In this document: positions 34,236 through 43,559 of the stretch, one piece after another
How positions within the stretch are numbered: position 1 is the stretch's first letter
Layout of the letters: each line of letters opens with the position of its first letter
From: Mucilaginibacter sp. 14171R-50
GTDB lineage: Bacteria; Bacteroidota; Bacteroidia; Sphingobacteriales; Sphingobacteriaceae
DNA: 64,000 nucleotides
Assembly: GCF_010093045.1 (NCBI RefSeq)
Contig: NZ_CP048115.1
Span: 2,356,001-2,420,000, forward strand
Reading direction: 5' to 3'
Program-made: the position numbers and the translations under genes
The notes under the pieces: model-generated
Seen by the model: the letters and a program-made list of their open reading frames with translations, nothing else
What the model was told of the DNA's origin: nothing
The model's database searches: none

Positions 34236-35342
34236 TTATTTTTTTATTCGTGTAATATAGATCTGGTCTTGTGTGAACTTACCGGTGTTGAGTATCTTAT
34301 CATAAGCACTGGTAGCATCAGCTTTAAGTTTAAATGTGCCCAGCGAAATGTTATACTTTTTGCCGGGAACGCCATTCGCAATATGCGCCTGAAATCCTTT
34401 TGCTTCAATTTTATTTATTTCCTCGTTTGCTTTTGCCAGCGTTTTAAACGCGCCCGCTAATATTTCATAACGCGGACCGGTGATAATATTGTTTACCGCG
34501 GTATCCGTTTTTGCTAAGGTATCTTTTACCGTGGCTGTTTTCGCCGCAGCGGTCGTATCTGTTATTGGCGCTGTTTTGCCGGTATCCTTAGCGGTCGTAT
34601 CGCCAACAGGCTCAATCTTGGCATTTACAACGGTTTCTTTTTTTACCGGGGTTTGTGATTTAAACTCACCCTGATCAAATATAGATACACCGCCATATCT
34701 ATTCACCAGGAACACAACCAACGCGGCAAATAACAGCGCCAGTATCACAAAAGTTATTCTCGACCTTCTGCGCTTTTTGCCGGATAACGCTACCAGGTAA
34801 GCTTCGTGTTCCTCATCGGTTTCAAATGTCAGCTCACTCTGTTGCTGCTGCGGCGCTGCCGGAGCAGCGTATTCTTCTTCCACCGGTGTATCGGCGGCAT
34901 ATGGTTCGGGTGTAGCCCGTTCTGCACGGTCGCTTCCTAATTTATGAATGGTTACCGGCTGATACGCAAAAAAATCAGGATCGGTGCTCATATCAGTGTT
35001 CGGCCTGAATAGCAACCTGGAGTCGCTGGTATAAAACCAGCCCAGGTCTGCCAGCGGCGCTTCACCCATCTGTGCCTGGAGCTTTACGCTATTAACAAAT
35101 TTTTCGGTGAAATATTTTGATGATGCCAGCGAAATGTTCTTTTTATCTGCAATATATTGAGGCAACGTATCATCGTCTATCGATTGCGGATCAAATTGTA
35201 CGTTGTGGGCGGGCGGGTAAAACTTGCCCTCGTCGTCGTTATAATAACCGTTTATGCGTGTATGCGCAAAATAACCTAACCCTGGTACACTTACGTCGCC
35301 ATGTTGCGCCAGCAGTTCGCTTATAAAATAGCCTACATCCAT
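34236..35342 (-). CDS. HU-like/SPOR-domain membrane protein
   Basis: 368 residues. Residues 1-130 resemble the CCDC81-like HU domain found in Bacteroidota (P-G-L-G-Y-F-A-H near residue 20, F-D-P-Q-S-I-D-D near 50). A basic stretch K-K-R-R-R-S-R precedes one membrane helix (about residues 197-213). An Ala/Thr/Lys/Asp-rich linker leads to a C-terminal SPOR domain (about residues 290-366, Y-E-I-L-A-G-A-F and I-S-L-G-T-F), which binds denuded septal peptidoglycan. It lies between the beta-barrel gene and exbB, which suggests a role in envelope or division-site organisation. Confidence 0.8.
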   Translation of the reverse strand: MDVGYFISELLAQHGDVSVPGLGYFAHTRINGYYNDDEGKFYPPAHNVQFDPQSIDDDTLPQYIADKKNISLASSKYFTEKFVNSVKLQAQMGEAPLADLGWFYTSDSRLLFRPNTDMSTDPDFFAYQPVTIHKLGSDRAERATPEPYAADTPVEEEYAAPAAPQQQQSELTFETDEEHEAYLVALSGKKRRRSRITFVILALLFAALVVFLVNRYGGVSIFDQGEFKSQTPVKKETVVNAKIEPVGDTTAKDTGKTAPITDTTAAAKTATVKDTLAKTDTAVNNIITGPRYEILAGAFKTLAKANEEINKIEAKGFQAHIANGVPGKKYNISLGTFKLKADATSAYDKILNTGKFTQDQIYITRIKK

Positions 35343-35380
35343 TCGCTAAAAGTACGGATAATTATAAAACATCAAAAAGC

Positions 35381-37174
35381 TTAAAACGCGTAGCCTACGC
35401 CGCCAAATATATTAAACCCGTAATTTGGATAATACAGCCACGTTTTGCTGCTGGCGTTAAGGATATTGTTTGCCTGTATAAATACCGAAAGCTGTTTATT
35501 AACCTTATAGGTTGCGCCGCCGCTCAGGTCGGCAAATGATGCAACCTGGGTGTAAACAGGGGCCGAAGGCGTACTGCCGGTTACCAATAGCGGGTCCTGC
35601 GTGCTGCCGCGGAACAATAACGACCCGTTAATATCAACCTTATCGTTTATGTGGATGCTTGTACCGGCCGTAAGTATAAATTTAGGCAGGTTCCAGGGCT
35701 GCGCCTCGGTAGCCATTTTGTAATCTTTGATCTCAACACGGCCGTATATATTTACATCTTCGGTAGCTTTAAAATCAAGTTCGCCATTAAAGCCGCTCAC
35801 CCGGGCATCGCCATTATCATATATTACCTGGTATTTGTTAAACGTAGCCGCAAAGTTGTTTACAAATAGCGGCAGGTTTTTTATGCTGTTGCGGTATATA
35901 GCCGCTTTAAAGCCAAGGCCGGGTGCCAATGTGCCTTTTAAGCCAACGGTAACATCAAGCTTATCTACAGAATTTACCAGGGCTATGTTTTCGCCAAGAA
36001 AAGGGTTTATATCGGTAAATTCTTTGAGCGACGCACGGTTAATATCCCCTTTGGCTTCGGCAAAAAGGCGAACATATTTCGGCACCACCTGAAACTCAAG
36101 CTTAGCTGCCGGGAATATGTAAAAGCGCGATGATACGCCAAACTCCTTGGCTATATTTACACCCGCGTCAATTTTATAGTTTTCGCCCTGGAATTTGATA
36201 TAGGGGTTAGCCCTTATAATGCTGTTGTTGTTTGAGTAAGCCACATCCTTTTGTGTAGCCAGATCTAAAGAGGCACTTAAGCCGGCATAAAACTGCTTAA
36301 CCGTTTTGTTTAAAAAACCACTCACTACAACGCTGTTTTCTTTAGCGCTAAAGGCATTGCTGAATATATACCCCTTAAACTTTGCCGCATAGGTAAAGGC
36401 GTTTTCTTCGTCCTTAAAGTTCTTTGCTATCTCGCCCTCGGCGCCTATGGTGTTAAAGGTTTGCTTTGCAGGGTCGAAGTTAACCGGCGGGTTATCCTGA
36501 TCTATCCCGTAAAAGTACGTTTGATGGCGGTTATAGGTTAAACGGCCGGTAAGCGTGTTTTCTGCATTTATGCTTTTACCAAATACACCAACTTCCTGCC
36601 TGCTATCGTTCTGCTTGCTTATAGCGCTGCCGCCTTGTGCAAAGTGTTTAAAAAATCCGCCAACCTGCAGGGCCTGGTCTCTGCCATTGCCAAAGTACCC
36701 TTCTGCAAAAGTGGTTTTCATGCTGCCGAAACCGATCTTTGCAAAGTTATTCAGCAAAGCCGAATCCTGCTCGGCCGGGCGTTTCATCGCGTCAAGTTGG
36801 CGAATATTGTTATCCTGTGAAAGCTTTTTATCGATAGGAGAGTAGCTTAACGGCGCTTTGTACGGCGATTTATCCTCCAGATCCGGGTTGCGCCGAATTT
36901 TCACCGCTTCGGCCAATACCGGTTTGTACGATGTAGTCACTACAATTTCTTGGGCCAGGCTGCTGCCACTATTAGGTGTGTTGCCATTTTTAGTGGTATC
37001 GGCAGCGGGCACTTTTGCAGCTGCATCACCTAAAGTTTTGGCGTACGCTTTTTTGGCAGAAGAACTTTTCGCCGGTTGTTTTTTTGTTGTGGGTTTCTTT
37101 GTTTGTGCGCCGGCAGGAACAAAGTATAATACCATTAATAAGGTAAGCAGTGTTACGGTGTATCTCTTGGTCAT
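35381..37174 (-). CDS. Outer-membrane beta-barrel, TonB-receptor-like
   Basis: 597 residues from ATG 37174; a longer frame to 37297 adds 41 polar residues that precede an obvious signal peptide (L-L-T-L-L-M-V-L-Y-F-V-P-A-G-A-Q), so it is rejected. After a Lys-rich linker comes a short Q-E-I-V-V-T-T-S-Y-K-P segment, then mostly barrel strands ending in G-V-G-Y-A-F. A complete TonB plug domain is not obvious. Gene order TPR - barrel - HU/SPOR - ExbBD - TonB suggests that it works with the TPR protein 13 bases upstream. Confidence 0.72.
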   Translation of the reverse strand: MTKRYTVTLLTLLMVLYFVPAGAQTKKPTTKKQPAKSSSAKKAYAKTLGDAAAKVPAADTTKNGNTPNSGSSLAQEIVVTTSYKPVLAEAVKIRRNPDLEDKSPYKAPLSYSPIDKKLSQDNNIRQLDAMKRPAEQDSALLNNFAKIGFGSMKTTFAEGYFGNGRDQALQVGGFFKHFAQGGSAISKQNDSRQEVGVFGKSINAENTLTGRLTYNRHQTYFYGIDQDNPPVNFDPAKQTFNTIGAEGEIAKNFKDEENAFTYAAKFKGYIFSNAFSAKENSVVVSGFLNKTVKQFYAGLSASLDLATQKDVAYSNNNSIIRANPYIKFQGENYKIDAGVNIAKEFGVSSRFYIFPAAKLEFQVVPKYVRLFAEAKGDINRASLKEFTDINPFLGENIALVNSVDKLDVTVGLKGTLAPGLGFKAAIYRNSIKNLPLFVNNFAATFNKYQVIYDNGDARVSGFNGELDFKATEDVNIYGRVEIKDYKMATEAQPWNLPKFILTAGTSIHINDKVDINGSLLFRGSTQDPLLVTGSTPSAPVYTQVASFADLSGGATYKVNKQLSVFIQANNILNASSKTWLYYPNYGFNIFGGVGYAF

Positions 37175-37187
37175 TGCTTGTCTTTTT

Positions 37188-40100
37188 CTATTGTTCTTTG
37201 TTTTCCTGTTTGGTTTGTTCGGTTGCAGCTGGTTCTGCAGCCGCAGGTTTGTCGTTAGCAGGGTTGGCCTGTTCGGCCTTCTGCGGCTCCAGCACATTCA
37301 TTTTCTGTCGGGCTGTATTCAAAATATCATCATCGCCTTTGTAGTTATCAATAATACTTTGTAAGGTTGCCTTAGCCTGGAAGATGTCTTTCAGCCCTAC
37401 ATAATTATCAGCCAGTAAAATATAGGCTTTAGCTACCCAGTAATCATAATTAGGCAAGTCCTTAACCAGATCAAAACAGGTTTTTTGCGATGCCTTGTAT
37501 TTGCCCTGCAGGTATTCAATGTTTGCGATATTGTATTTGGCTTCGGCTGCGGCCACGGTTTTGGTATTGCTAACGGTGTAGTTCAACTCTTTTACGGCAG
37601 CAGTGGTATCGCCCCTTTGAAGGTAAGCTTTACCGGCGTATAGCCCGGTTTTGAATTTTTCTTCCTGCGATGATTTCTCATTATCACGTATCAGCTTTAC
37701 GTATTTTAAAACATCGTCGGGCATGTTTATCTGCGAGTAGCATATCAATAGGTTGTTAACCGCGAAGGTGTAATCTGCCTGGTACTCTGAGTTTGTTTCC
37801 AGCCTTTTCAAAAATACAATTGCATCGTTATACTTCTTCTGGTTCATGTACAACTTGGCCATGCTGATAAGCGATTTTTCGCTGTAAGCGCTTGTCCAGT
37901 CGTTAAGTATAACGTTATAATCAACCACAGCCTCGTCGGTTTTACCCAGGTTGGCCAGGCTTTGCGCACGAATAAACCGCGATTGTTTTTCATAGATCTG
38001 CTTGGTCGGGAATTTATCAAAATAAGCGTTCACCGCATTTACAGTACCCTGCCAATCGCCTTTTAAATAAAGGTTGTTGGCCGCGGTGTATAAAATGCTT
38101 TCCTGTTCGGCGGTGGTGTAATTGCCTATTGCAGTTGAGTTGGCATAGTTTAAGAACGACGAGGCATCACCTTTATCAGTATATATCTTTTCAACCTGTT
38201 TTAATGCCTGTTTAGCTTCGTCAGAAGACGAGTAATCCGATACGACCTTTTTGAACGATTCGGTTGCGGCATCGTCGTTCCCTGCATTATAGTCTATTAA
38301 CCCGATGGTGGTATAAGCACGTGGTATATAGCTGCTGCGCGGATACTTTTGTATCATAGCGTTCAAGTCGGCCTTGGCGCGCTCGCCGTCGTTTTTCAAA
38401 AAGTAAGCATAGGCTATCTCAAAGGCAGCGTCATCAGCGTAATCCGAATTTGGGAACTGGCTTAACAGGTTGTTCAGCGTGCTGATCTTAGCATCCGGGT
38501 TACCCTGCAATCCTTGTATTATACCGCGCTGAAATAAGGCGTATTGCTGCCCCTGGCTGTGGCGGGCAATAATGCGGTCGTAGTTTTCTAAGGCGTTACC
38601 ATAACTCTTTAATGCAAAGTAGCTATCACCCAAACGGCTTATAGCATCGTTCTCGGTGCTTTGGTCTTTTACATCGCCCCGCAAAAATTTCTCAAAGTAG
38701 TTGGCGGCCTTGCGGTATTGCTCATCGTAAAAAGCAGCGTAAGCAAGGGCATAATTGGCAAAGTTGGCTACATCGGTCTCTTTGGATTCCGGCATTCTTA
38801 AAAACTCCTCGAAGTTTTCTACCGACTCGGTGTACTTGCGTACCTCATACATCGATTCGGCCATCCAGTAAAGGGTTAAAGCCTTTATTTTTGTATCAAC
38901 CGGGTTTTGTAACGACCGTAGGAAAATGCCGATTGCGTTTTCGAAGGCGCGCTCGTTGTAAAACTCGAGTCCGCGAAAATAAGTCACTTTTTGGTAAGCT
39001 ATCTGTGCGCTTTCAGATTTGTTGGGGATAGGTTCTAATATTTCTACAGCCTCTTTGTAATTCTTAGAGTTTAACAAAGCTTCGCCCAATAGTATTTTAA
39101 CGTCTCCTGTACGGGTTGACCGGGGGTAATTTTTCAAATACTGGCGGGTAGCTATCAGTGCCTCGTTATTAAAATCAAGCTCGTAGGATAGTTTGGCATA
39201 TTCATACAAGGCGTCCTCTTGCAATTGGGCATCGTAATTTAATTTTGACGCGGTACGGAAAGCGTTGCGTGCGCTTTGCTTATTGTTCATTTTCAGGAAC
39301 ACGTCGCCTAAAGTATAGCTGCCGCTTTGGCTGTAATTATCATTTTGCGCCACCAGTTTTTCTAAAACAGTAGCGGCTTTACCATAGTTGCCCACTTTAT
39401 AATATGCATAACCTATCTGGTAGCTATCCTGGGTGTTTTGGGTACGGCCATTATCGGCGTTTTCAAAGCGGCTGTAGTACTCAACGGCTTTATCATAGTT
39501 AGCCTTTGCAAAATACGATGCCGCAATAATACGCAGCATTTCGGTCTCGTTTTGTTGCTTTGTGCTATTGATGATGGGTATAGCATAGTTAAGTACATCA
39601 TCGTATCGCTTATCTAAAAAATAAACGGCGGTAATGTAATAAGGGTAACTGCTTTCGTATTTTTTCGAATTTTTTAACCTTTCGAAATTAACCAGCGCCA
39701 AATGGTAGTCTTTATTTAAGTAAGCTATATAAGCAAAGTAATAAATGGCATCATCAGTAAACGGCGATCGCTTGTTTTTTACCTCACCAAATAAAAGTTG
39801 CGCGTTCTTGTAGTCGTTTGTGATGAAGTAGGCATAACCTTTTCTGAACTTATACTCGGTATTTTGTGCGCCGTTCAGGTCAACCGCGTCGACTTTGTTA
39901 AACCAAACCAGCGCCTCGGTATACTTTCCCTGCTTAAAATACGATTTGCCTACCTGAAAGTATGCCTGTTTGGCAAGCGGGTTTTCGGGGTGCTCTTTTA
40001 TAAAGCGGGTTAACATACTTTCGGCATCGTCGTTGCCAAGCTCTAAGGCGCAAAGGGCTTCGTAGTACTGCGCGTTTTCCTTAAGTAAGGATAATTCTGA

Positions 40101-40307
40101 TTCAAATTTTGATTGCTGACCGGTTTTTAATTTTGTTTGCTCAACCAGGCGAAACTGCTCGGCAGCGGCAGCATACTTACCCATGGCCATCAGGTTATTC
40201 GCATTTTGGTAAGTGCGGTTGGTGTGGAAGGATGGGTTTTGCTGCGCCAGCGCAGGCAAGGCCAAAAATACCGGTGCAATAAAGGTGATGTATCTAAGTT
40301 TGATCAT
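37188..40307 (-). CDS. Large secreted tetratricopeptide-repeat protein
   Basis: 1039 residues from ATG 40307, directly before a signal peptide ending in L-P-A-L-A-Q (the longer frame to 40361 is unlikely). At least fifteen TPR-like units are visible, with typical spacing of A-Y-x-x-A and Y-P-x-S, for example K-Y-P-R-S-S-Y-I-P-R-A and Q-F-P-N-S-D-Y-A-D-D-A. It resembles YbgF/CpoB and BamD-like scaffolds of the periplasm. First gene of the envelope run; a divergent gene starts 218 bases upstream, so this gap holds the promoters for both. Confidence 0.85.
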   Translation of the reverse strand: MIKLRYITFIAPVFLALPALAQQNPSFHTNRTYQNANNLMAMGKYAAAAEQFRLVEQTKLKTGQQSKFESELSLLKENAQYYEALCALELGNDDAESMLTRFIKEHPENPLAKQAYFQVGKSYFKQGKYTEALVWFNKVDAVDLNGAQNTEYKFRKGYAYFITNDYKNAQLLFGEVKNKRSPFTDDAIYYFAYIAYLNKDYHLALVNFERLKNSKKYESSYPYYITAVYFLDKRYDDVLNYAIPIINSTKQQNETEMLRIIAASYFAKANYDKAVEYYSRFENADNGRTQNTQDSYQIGYAYYKVGNYGKAATVLEKLVAQNDNYSQSGSYTLGDVFLKMNNKQSARNAFRTASKLNYDAQLQEDALYEYAKLSYELDFNNEALIATRQYLKNYPRSTRTGDVKILLGEALLNSKNYKEAVEILEPIPNKSESAQIAYQKVTYFRGLEFYNERAFENAIGIFLRSLQNPVDTKIKALTLYWMAESMYEVRKYTESVENFEEFLRMPESKETDVANFANYALAYAAFYDEQYRKAANYFEKFLRGDVKDQSTENDAISRLGDSYFALKSYGNALENYDRIIARHSQGQQYALFQRGIIQGLQGNPDAKISTLNNLLSQFPNSDYADDAAFEIAYAYFLKNDGERAKADLNAMIQKYPRSSYIPRAYTTIGLIDYNAGNDDAATESFKKVVSDYSSSDEAKQALKQVEKIYTDKGDASSFLNYANSTAIGNYTTAEQESILYTAANNLYLKGDWQGTVNAVNAYFDKFPTKQIYEKQSRFIRAQSLANLGKTDEAVVDYNVILNDWTSAYSEKSLISMAKLYMNQKKYNDAIVFLKRLETNSEYQADYTFAVNNLLICYSQINMPDDVLKYVKLIRDNEKSSQEEKFKTGLYAGKAYLQRGDTTAAVKELNYTVSNTKTVAAAEAKYNIANIEYLQGKYKASQKTCFDLVKDLPNYDYWVAKAYILLADNYVGLKDIFQAKATLQSIIDNYKGDDDILNTARQKMNVLEPQKAEQANPANDKPAAAEPAATEQTKQENKEQ

Positions 40308-40525
40308 AAAGCGCAATAATGATGATGCTAAAATAGCTAATCGCAAAAATGCAATCCACATTAGTAATTAACAAGTGTGGATAAGCACTTTTTTTAAACG
40401 ATGTTACTTATTGCAATGGTATGCTTGTGGAAAACTTTATATAACAATGTAATAGCCCGGTAATAATTATATAACCCGTTACGCGGTTAAAAATAATTGC
40501 ATCACTTAAAGCGTTTTGCAAGAGT

Positions 40526-41644
40526 ATGTTAAGGAAAATTCTTGCTTTTTTATGGTTGCCTTTGTTAATAACGGGGCTGTTAGCATTTAAGGCTGCCCCG
40601 CTGCCAATCACTTATATTACCCTGCAAAATCCGGCACTTAAATTAACCCCGACTGAATTTTATATTAGCGATATTATTGACGAACGCAGGGAAAATAATA
40701 CCATCGGCAGTTTGCAACCGGTAGTAAATAATATTAGCGGCAATGTTGTTCGGCCTTATAGTATAGATATAAAAGGTGGTTTTACAGCTTTAAAAAACTT
40801 TATAAGCAATGCGCTGCCTGCTAATAAGCATTATCGCGCGGTAATTGCCAGGCTAAAAACACTGAAGGTTACCGAGGCGCCGGTAAATGGAGGAATGGTG
40901 AAAGGGGATATTAAACTTTCAATTGCTTTTTACCTGGAAAAAGCTGATGATCCGGTTTTTCTTGTTGATTATAATACAACAACCACCTACCAGCGCAAGC
41001 CCGGCCCTGCACAGCAAATAGAACCCCTGATAAACAGCGCGCTTGGCAATAGCCTTGTGTACTTAAATAATTGGGTCAACACGGAGGCTGCCGGGAACAT
41101 AAAACTGGCTAAAGGAGTGAAGGTAAATTTTACAGAATATACCGAACCTATAGAGGGGGATACGATTTATTACCAGGTTGACCGCCCCTTGCGATGGGTT
41201 GATTTTAAGGGAAGAAAGCGAATAGGCAGCAAATACGCCGCCGAGATTTTTGCAGGCCTTGGTTACGATCAGGATGCAAAACTGGTCAACGGTATAGTAA
41301 ATGTTACTTTGGCAATGAAGGTATACGTACCTAAAAGCGCCTGCTGGGTAAATACGGATGCTTTAAATGACTATAACTTAACCCACGAACAACACCATTT
41401 TGACATAGCCAGGCTGGTTGCCGAACATTTTAAACAAAAAATCAAGGGTTTGGATATGACACCGGATAACTATGAGGCTACTATAAATATGGCTTATATT
41501 GATGCCTTAAGAGAGATGGGAGATTTGCAAAAGCAATACGATACGGAAACCGGGCATAGCGCAAATACTTATCAGCAACAGTTATGGAATAAACGTATTG
41601 ATAAAGAGTTGGCTGACCTTGGAATAAAACCAGGATTGCTTTAA
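40526..41644 (+). CDS. DUF922-like predicted secreted metalloprotease
   Basis: 372 residues. Signal peptide with a hydrophobic core L-W-L-P-L-L-I-T-G-L-L-A-F. The C-terminal domain has L-T-H-E-Q-H-H-F-D-I-A at about residue 288, an HExxH zinc-protease-like motif with the Glu present, in the context typical of DUF922 (H-E-Q-G-H-F-D). The N-terminal about 180 residues form an unknown beta-rich domain. Function inferred from the motif only. Its stop overlaps the convergent response regulator by 4 bases. Confidence 0.62.
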   Translation: MLRKILAFLWLPLLITGLLAFKAAPLPITYITLQNPALKLTPTEFYISDIIDERRENNTIGSLQPVVNNISGNVVRPYSIDIKGGFTALKNFISNALPANKHYRAVIARLKTLKVTEAPVNGGMVKGDIKLSIAFYLEKADDPVFLVDYNTTTTYQRKPGPAQQIEPLINSALGNSLVYLNNWVNTEAAGNIKLAKGVKVNFTEYTEPIEGDTIYYQVDRPLRWVDFKGRKRIGSKYAAEIFAGLGYDQDAKLVNGIVNVTLAMKVYVPKSACWVNTDALNDYNLTHEQHHFDIARLVAEHFKQKIKGLDMTPDNYEATINMAYIDALREMGDLQKQYDTETGHSANTYQQQLWNKRIDKELADLGIKPGLL

Positions 41645-42015
41645 GCTGCTGCCGTGGTAGTTAGATGTCTTTTTATAGAATTAAGCAATACGTTGATATC
41701 GAAGGGCTTTTCTATAAAATCATTGGGGCCGTTTTCCTGATTTAAGCTGCTGCCCACATTATGGCTTGCCGAAATCATTATAACAGGTATATTGTGTGTA
41801 TCGGCTTCTTTTTTTAGCGCCTGGCAAAGCTCGCGGCCGTCTAAATTGCCAAGCATAATATCAAGCAATATAAGGTCGGGATGCTTATTTTGTATTGTTT
41901 CCATCAATAACCGGCCATCTGTTAATGTGTCTACTTTATAACCCGAATCTTCGAGTATAAATTGCAACACCTCTAATATATCTTTATCATCATCCACCGC
42001 TAAAATCCGTCTCAT
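41641..42015 (-). CDS. Single-domain response regulator (CheY-like)
   Basis: 124 residues, receiver domain only. Acidic pocket D-D-D at residues 8-10, phosphoacceptor D52 in L-L-D-I-M-L-G, Ser82 as the switch hydroxyl and K103 in I-E-K-P. No output domain follows, so it must act through protein contact. No kinase gene is adjacent. Confidence 0.92.
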   Translation of the reverse strand: MRRILAVDDDKDILEVLQFILEDSGYKVDTLTDGRLLMETIQNKHPDLILLDIMLGNLDGRELCQALKKEADTHNIPVIMISASHNVGSSLNQENGPNDFIEKPFDINVLLNSIKRHLTTTAAA

Positions 42016-42592
42016 TGTGTTTTATTTTAAGTAAGTATCTGTATAATATCGAATTACAGGAGCAAAACTTATACCAAACAAGCCGTTCTTGCGCAATTAA
42101 TGTGGCTTCTTTAAAATGTACCTTGATTTTTTACAGTTCGCGCAGAAATATCGCTTAAGAGGTAAAAAGAAAAATAAATTTTTGACGAACCAATTTCTGT
42201 GAAGCTGGTGATGAAATAAATTGCCGCATTTAGGGCAGGGGGTACTGGGCATTTTGGCTGAATGATTCAAGTTGTTACTGCTGCTATAGGGATATAGTAG
42301 ATACGTTAAAAATAATCGTATGGTTTGCTGTTAAAAATAGTGGGGGAGTACAAATATGCAATTAAATATCGAAAAACAGCCAAACCGGCATATAAAAAGT
42401 TGCAGTGGGCGGCATATTCAACACCATTGCCAACGGCCCGTAGCGCTACGCTGCAAAGTTAAATTATTGTAAACCAAATGTTAAGCGGTAATTTTGTTTC
42501 TTGAAAATTCCTTAATTTTTTTGAAAAAATTAAAGTAATTTCCATAAAAAAGGTCCCGCTTTAACGGGATCTTTTTTATTTTGATGAGGATA
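42016..42592. other. 577-base intergenic region
   Basis: Apart from the terminator at 42546-42578 and a 12-base palindrome CGTAGCGCTACG at 42439-42450, no structure stands out. A 38-codon ORF around 42357 has no support. The minus-strand response regulator promoter would lie at its left end. Confidence 0.5.
42546..42578 (-). terminator. Rho-independent terminator of the nucleotidyltransferase gene
   Basis: GGTCCCG pairs with CGGGATC (one G-T pair) around a short TTTA-type loop with A/T runs on both sides. It is 15 bases past the minus-strand stop. Confidence 0.75.
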
Positions 42593-43495
42593 TTAACTCC
42601 AAAGGTTGGTGGGATAGGTGCCGTTTTGTACTAATTCTGATATTGATTTTTGAACGATGGGCTTATCTTCCTTATAAGTAACCCCAAACCATTTGGTGGC
42701 CGTTGGTATAACTTTAAAAGATGCAGTACCGCTCTTGATCAACTCATCGGCAACCAAAGGGATAAAGAACTCTGCCTTTGGGTTGGCTTTGTTTGTTTCA
42801 ACAAATTTTTTGAAAAGCTCCATGCTTTGTTCAAAAACCGCGGGCGTAAAGCCCCAGAAATTCATGGATACGCGTGTGTCGTTAGCTAAGGAGTGTTCGC
42901 CGGTTGCATCTTTATAAGCTACAGTGCCGTCTTCTTTGAAATACACCTCTGTACGTTCGGTTACTTCGGTCATGTTACCGTTCTCGTCAACAGCGCAAAC
43001 ACCACGCGATACGGTGCCGTGGTCTGATAAAGTTTTATCTATCTGGTAGCCGATAATGGCATATTTGTCATCAGCAACTTCGGTAGTCAGGAACTTAGCC
43101 ATTTTATCGAAGGCGTCGTAACCGTAATAATCGTCAGCATTAATAACGCAAAAAGGCTCGTTTACCTGGTTGCGTGCGGCCAATACCGCATGCGCGGTGC
43201 CCCAGGGTTTTGCCCGCTCTATCTTTTCCGGTATGCCGAATGGCTCCAGGTCGTAATTCTGAAAAACATAATCCGTTTCGATACGGCCCTTTAATTTTGG
43301 CTCAAATATGGCTTTAAAGTTTTCGGCAAATTCCTCGCGGATGATGAAGCTAACCTTGCCGAAGCCCGCTTTTATAGCATCGTAAATAGAATAATCGATA
43401 ATGGTTTCGCCGTTGGGGCCAAAGCCGTCAACTTGTTTCATACTGCCGTAGCGGCTGGCCATTCCTGCGGCCAAAATTAATAATGTAGGTTTCAT
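42593..43495 (-). CDS. Sugar nucleotidyltransferase (NTP-transferase fold)
   Basis: 300 residues. The N-terminal signature L-I-L-A-A-G-M-A-S-R-Y-G-S-M-K-Q is the NTP-binding loop of sugar-1-phosphate nucleotidyltransferases, and V-I-N-A-D-D-Y-Y-G near residue 117 holds the metal-binding Asp pair. W-G-T-A-H-A-V near 96 contacts the base. Closest in form to glucose-1-phosphate uridylyl/thymidylyltransferases, but the sugar cannot be read. Confidence 0.83.
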   Translation of the reverse strand: MKPTLLILAAGMASRYGSMKQVDGFGPNGETIIDYSIYDAIKAGFGKVSFIIREEFAENFKAIFEPKLKGRIETDYVFQNYDLEPFGIPEKIERAKPWGTAHAVLAARNQVNEPFCVINADDYYGYDAFDKMAKFLTTEVADDKYAIIGYQIDKTLSDHGTVSRGVCAVDENGNMTEVTERTEVYFKEDGTVAYKDATGEHSLANDTRVSMNFWGFTPAVFEQSMELFKKFVETNKANPKAEFFIPLVADELIKSGTASFKVIPTATKWFGVTYKEDKPIVQKSISELVQNGTYPTNLWS

Positions 43496-43559
43496 GCTTA
43501 AAGTAGGGTATAGATGTTTGTGTAATACACAAGGTTAAATGTGTATAAATGTTTCAAAA

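Noticed and set aside
42357..42473. 38-codon ORF in the 577-base intergenic gap
   Set aside because: No hydrophobic or conserved pattern and no start signal; the codons run through a palindrome.
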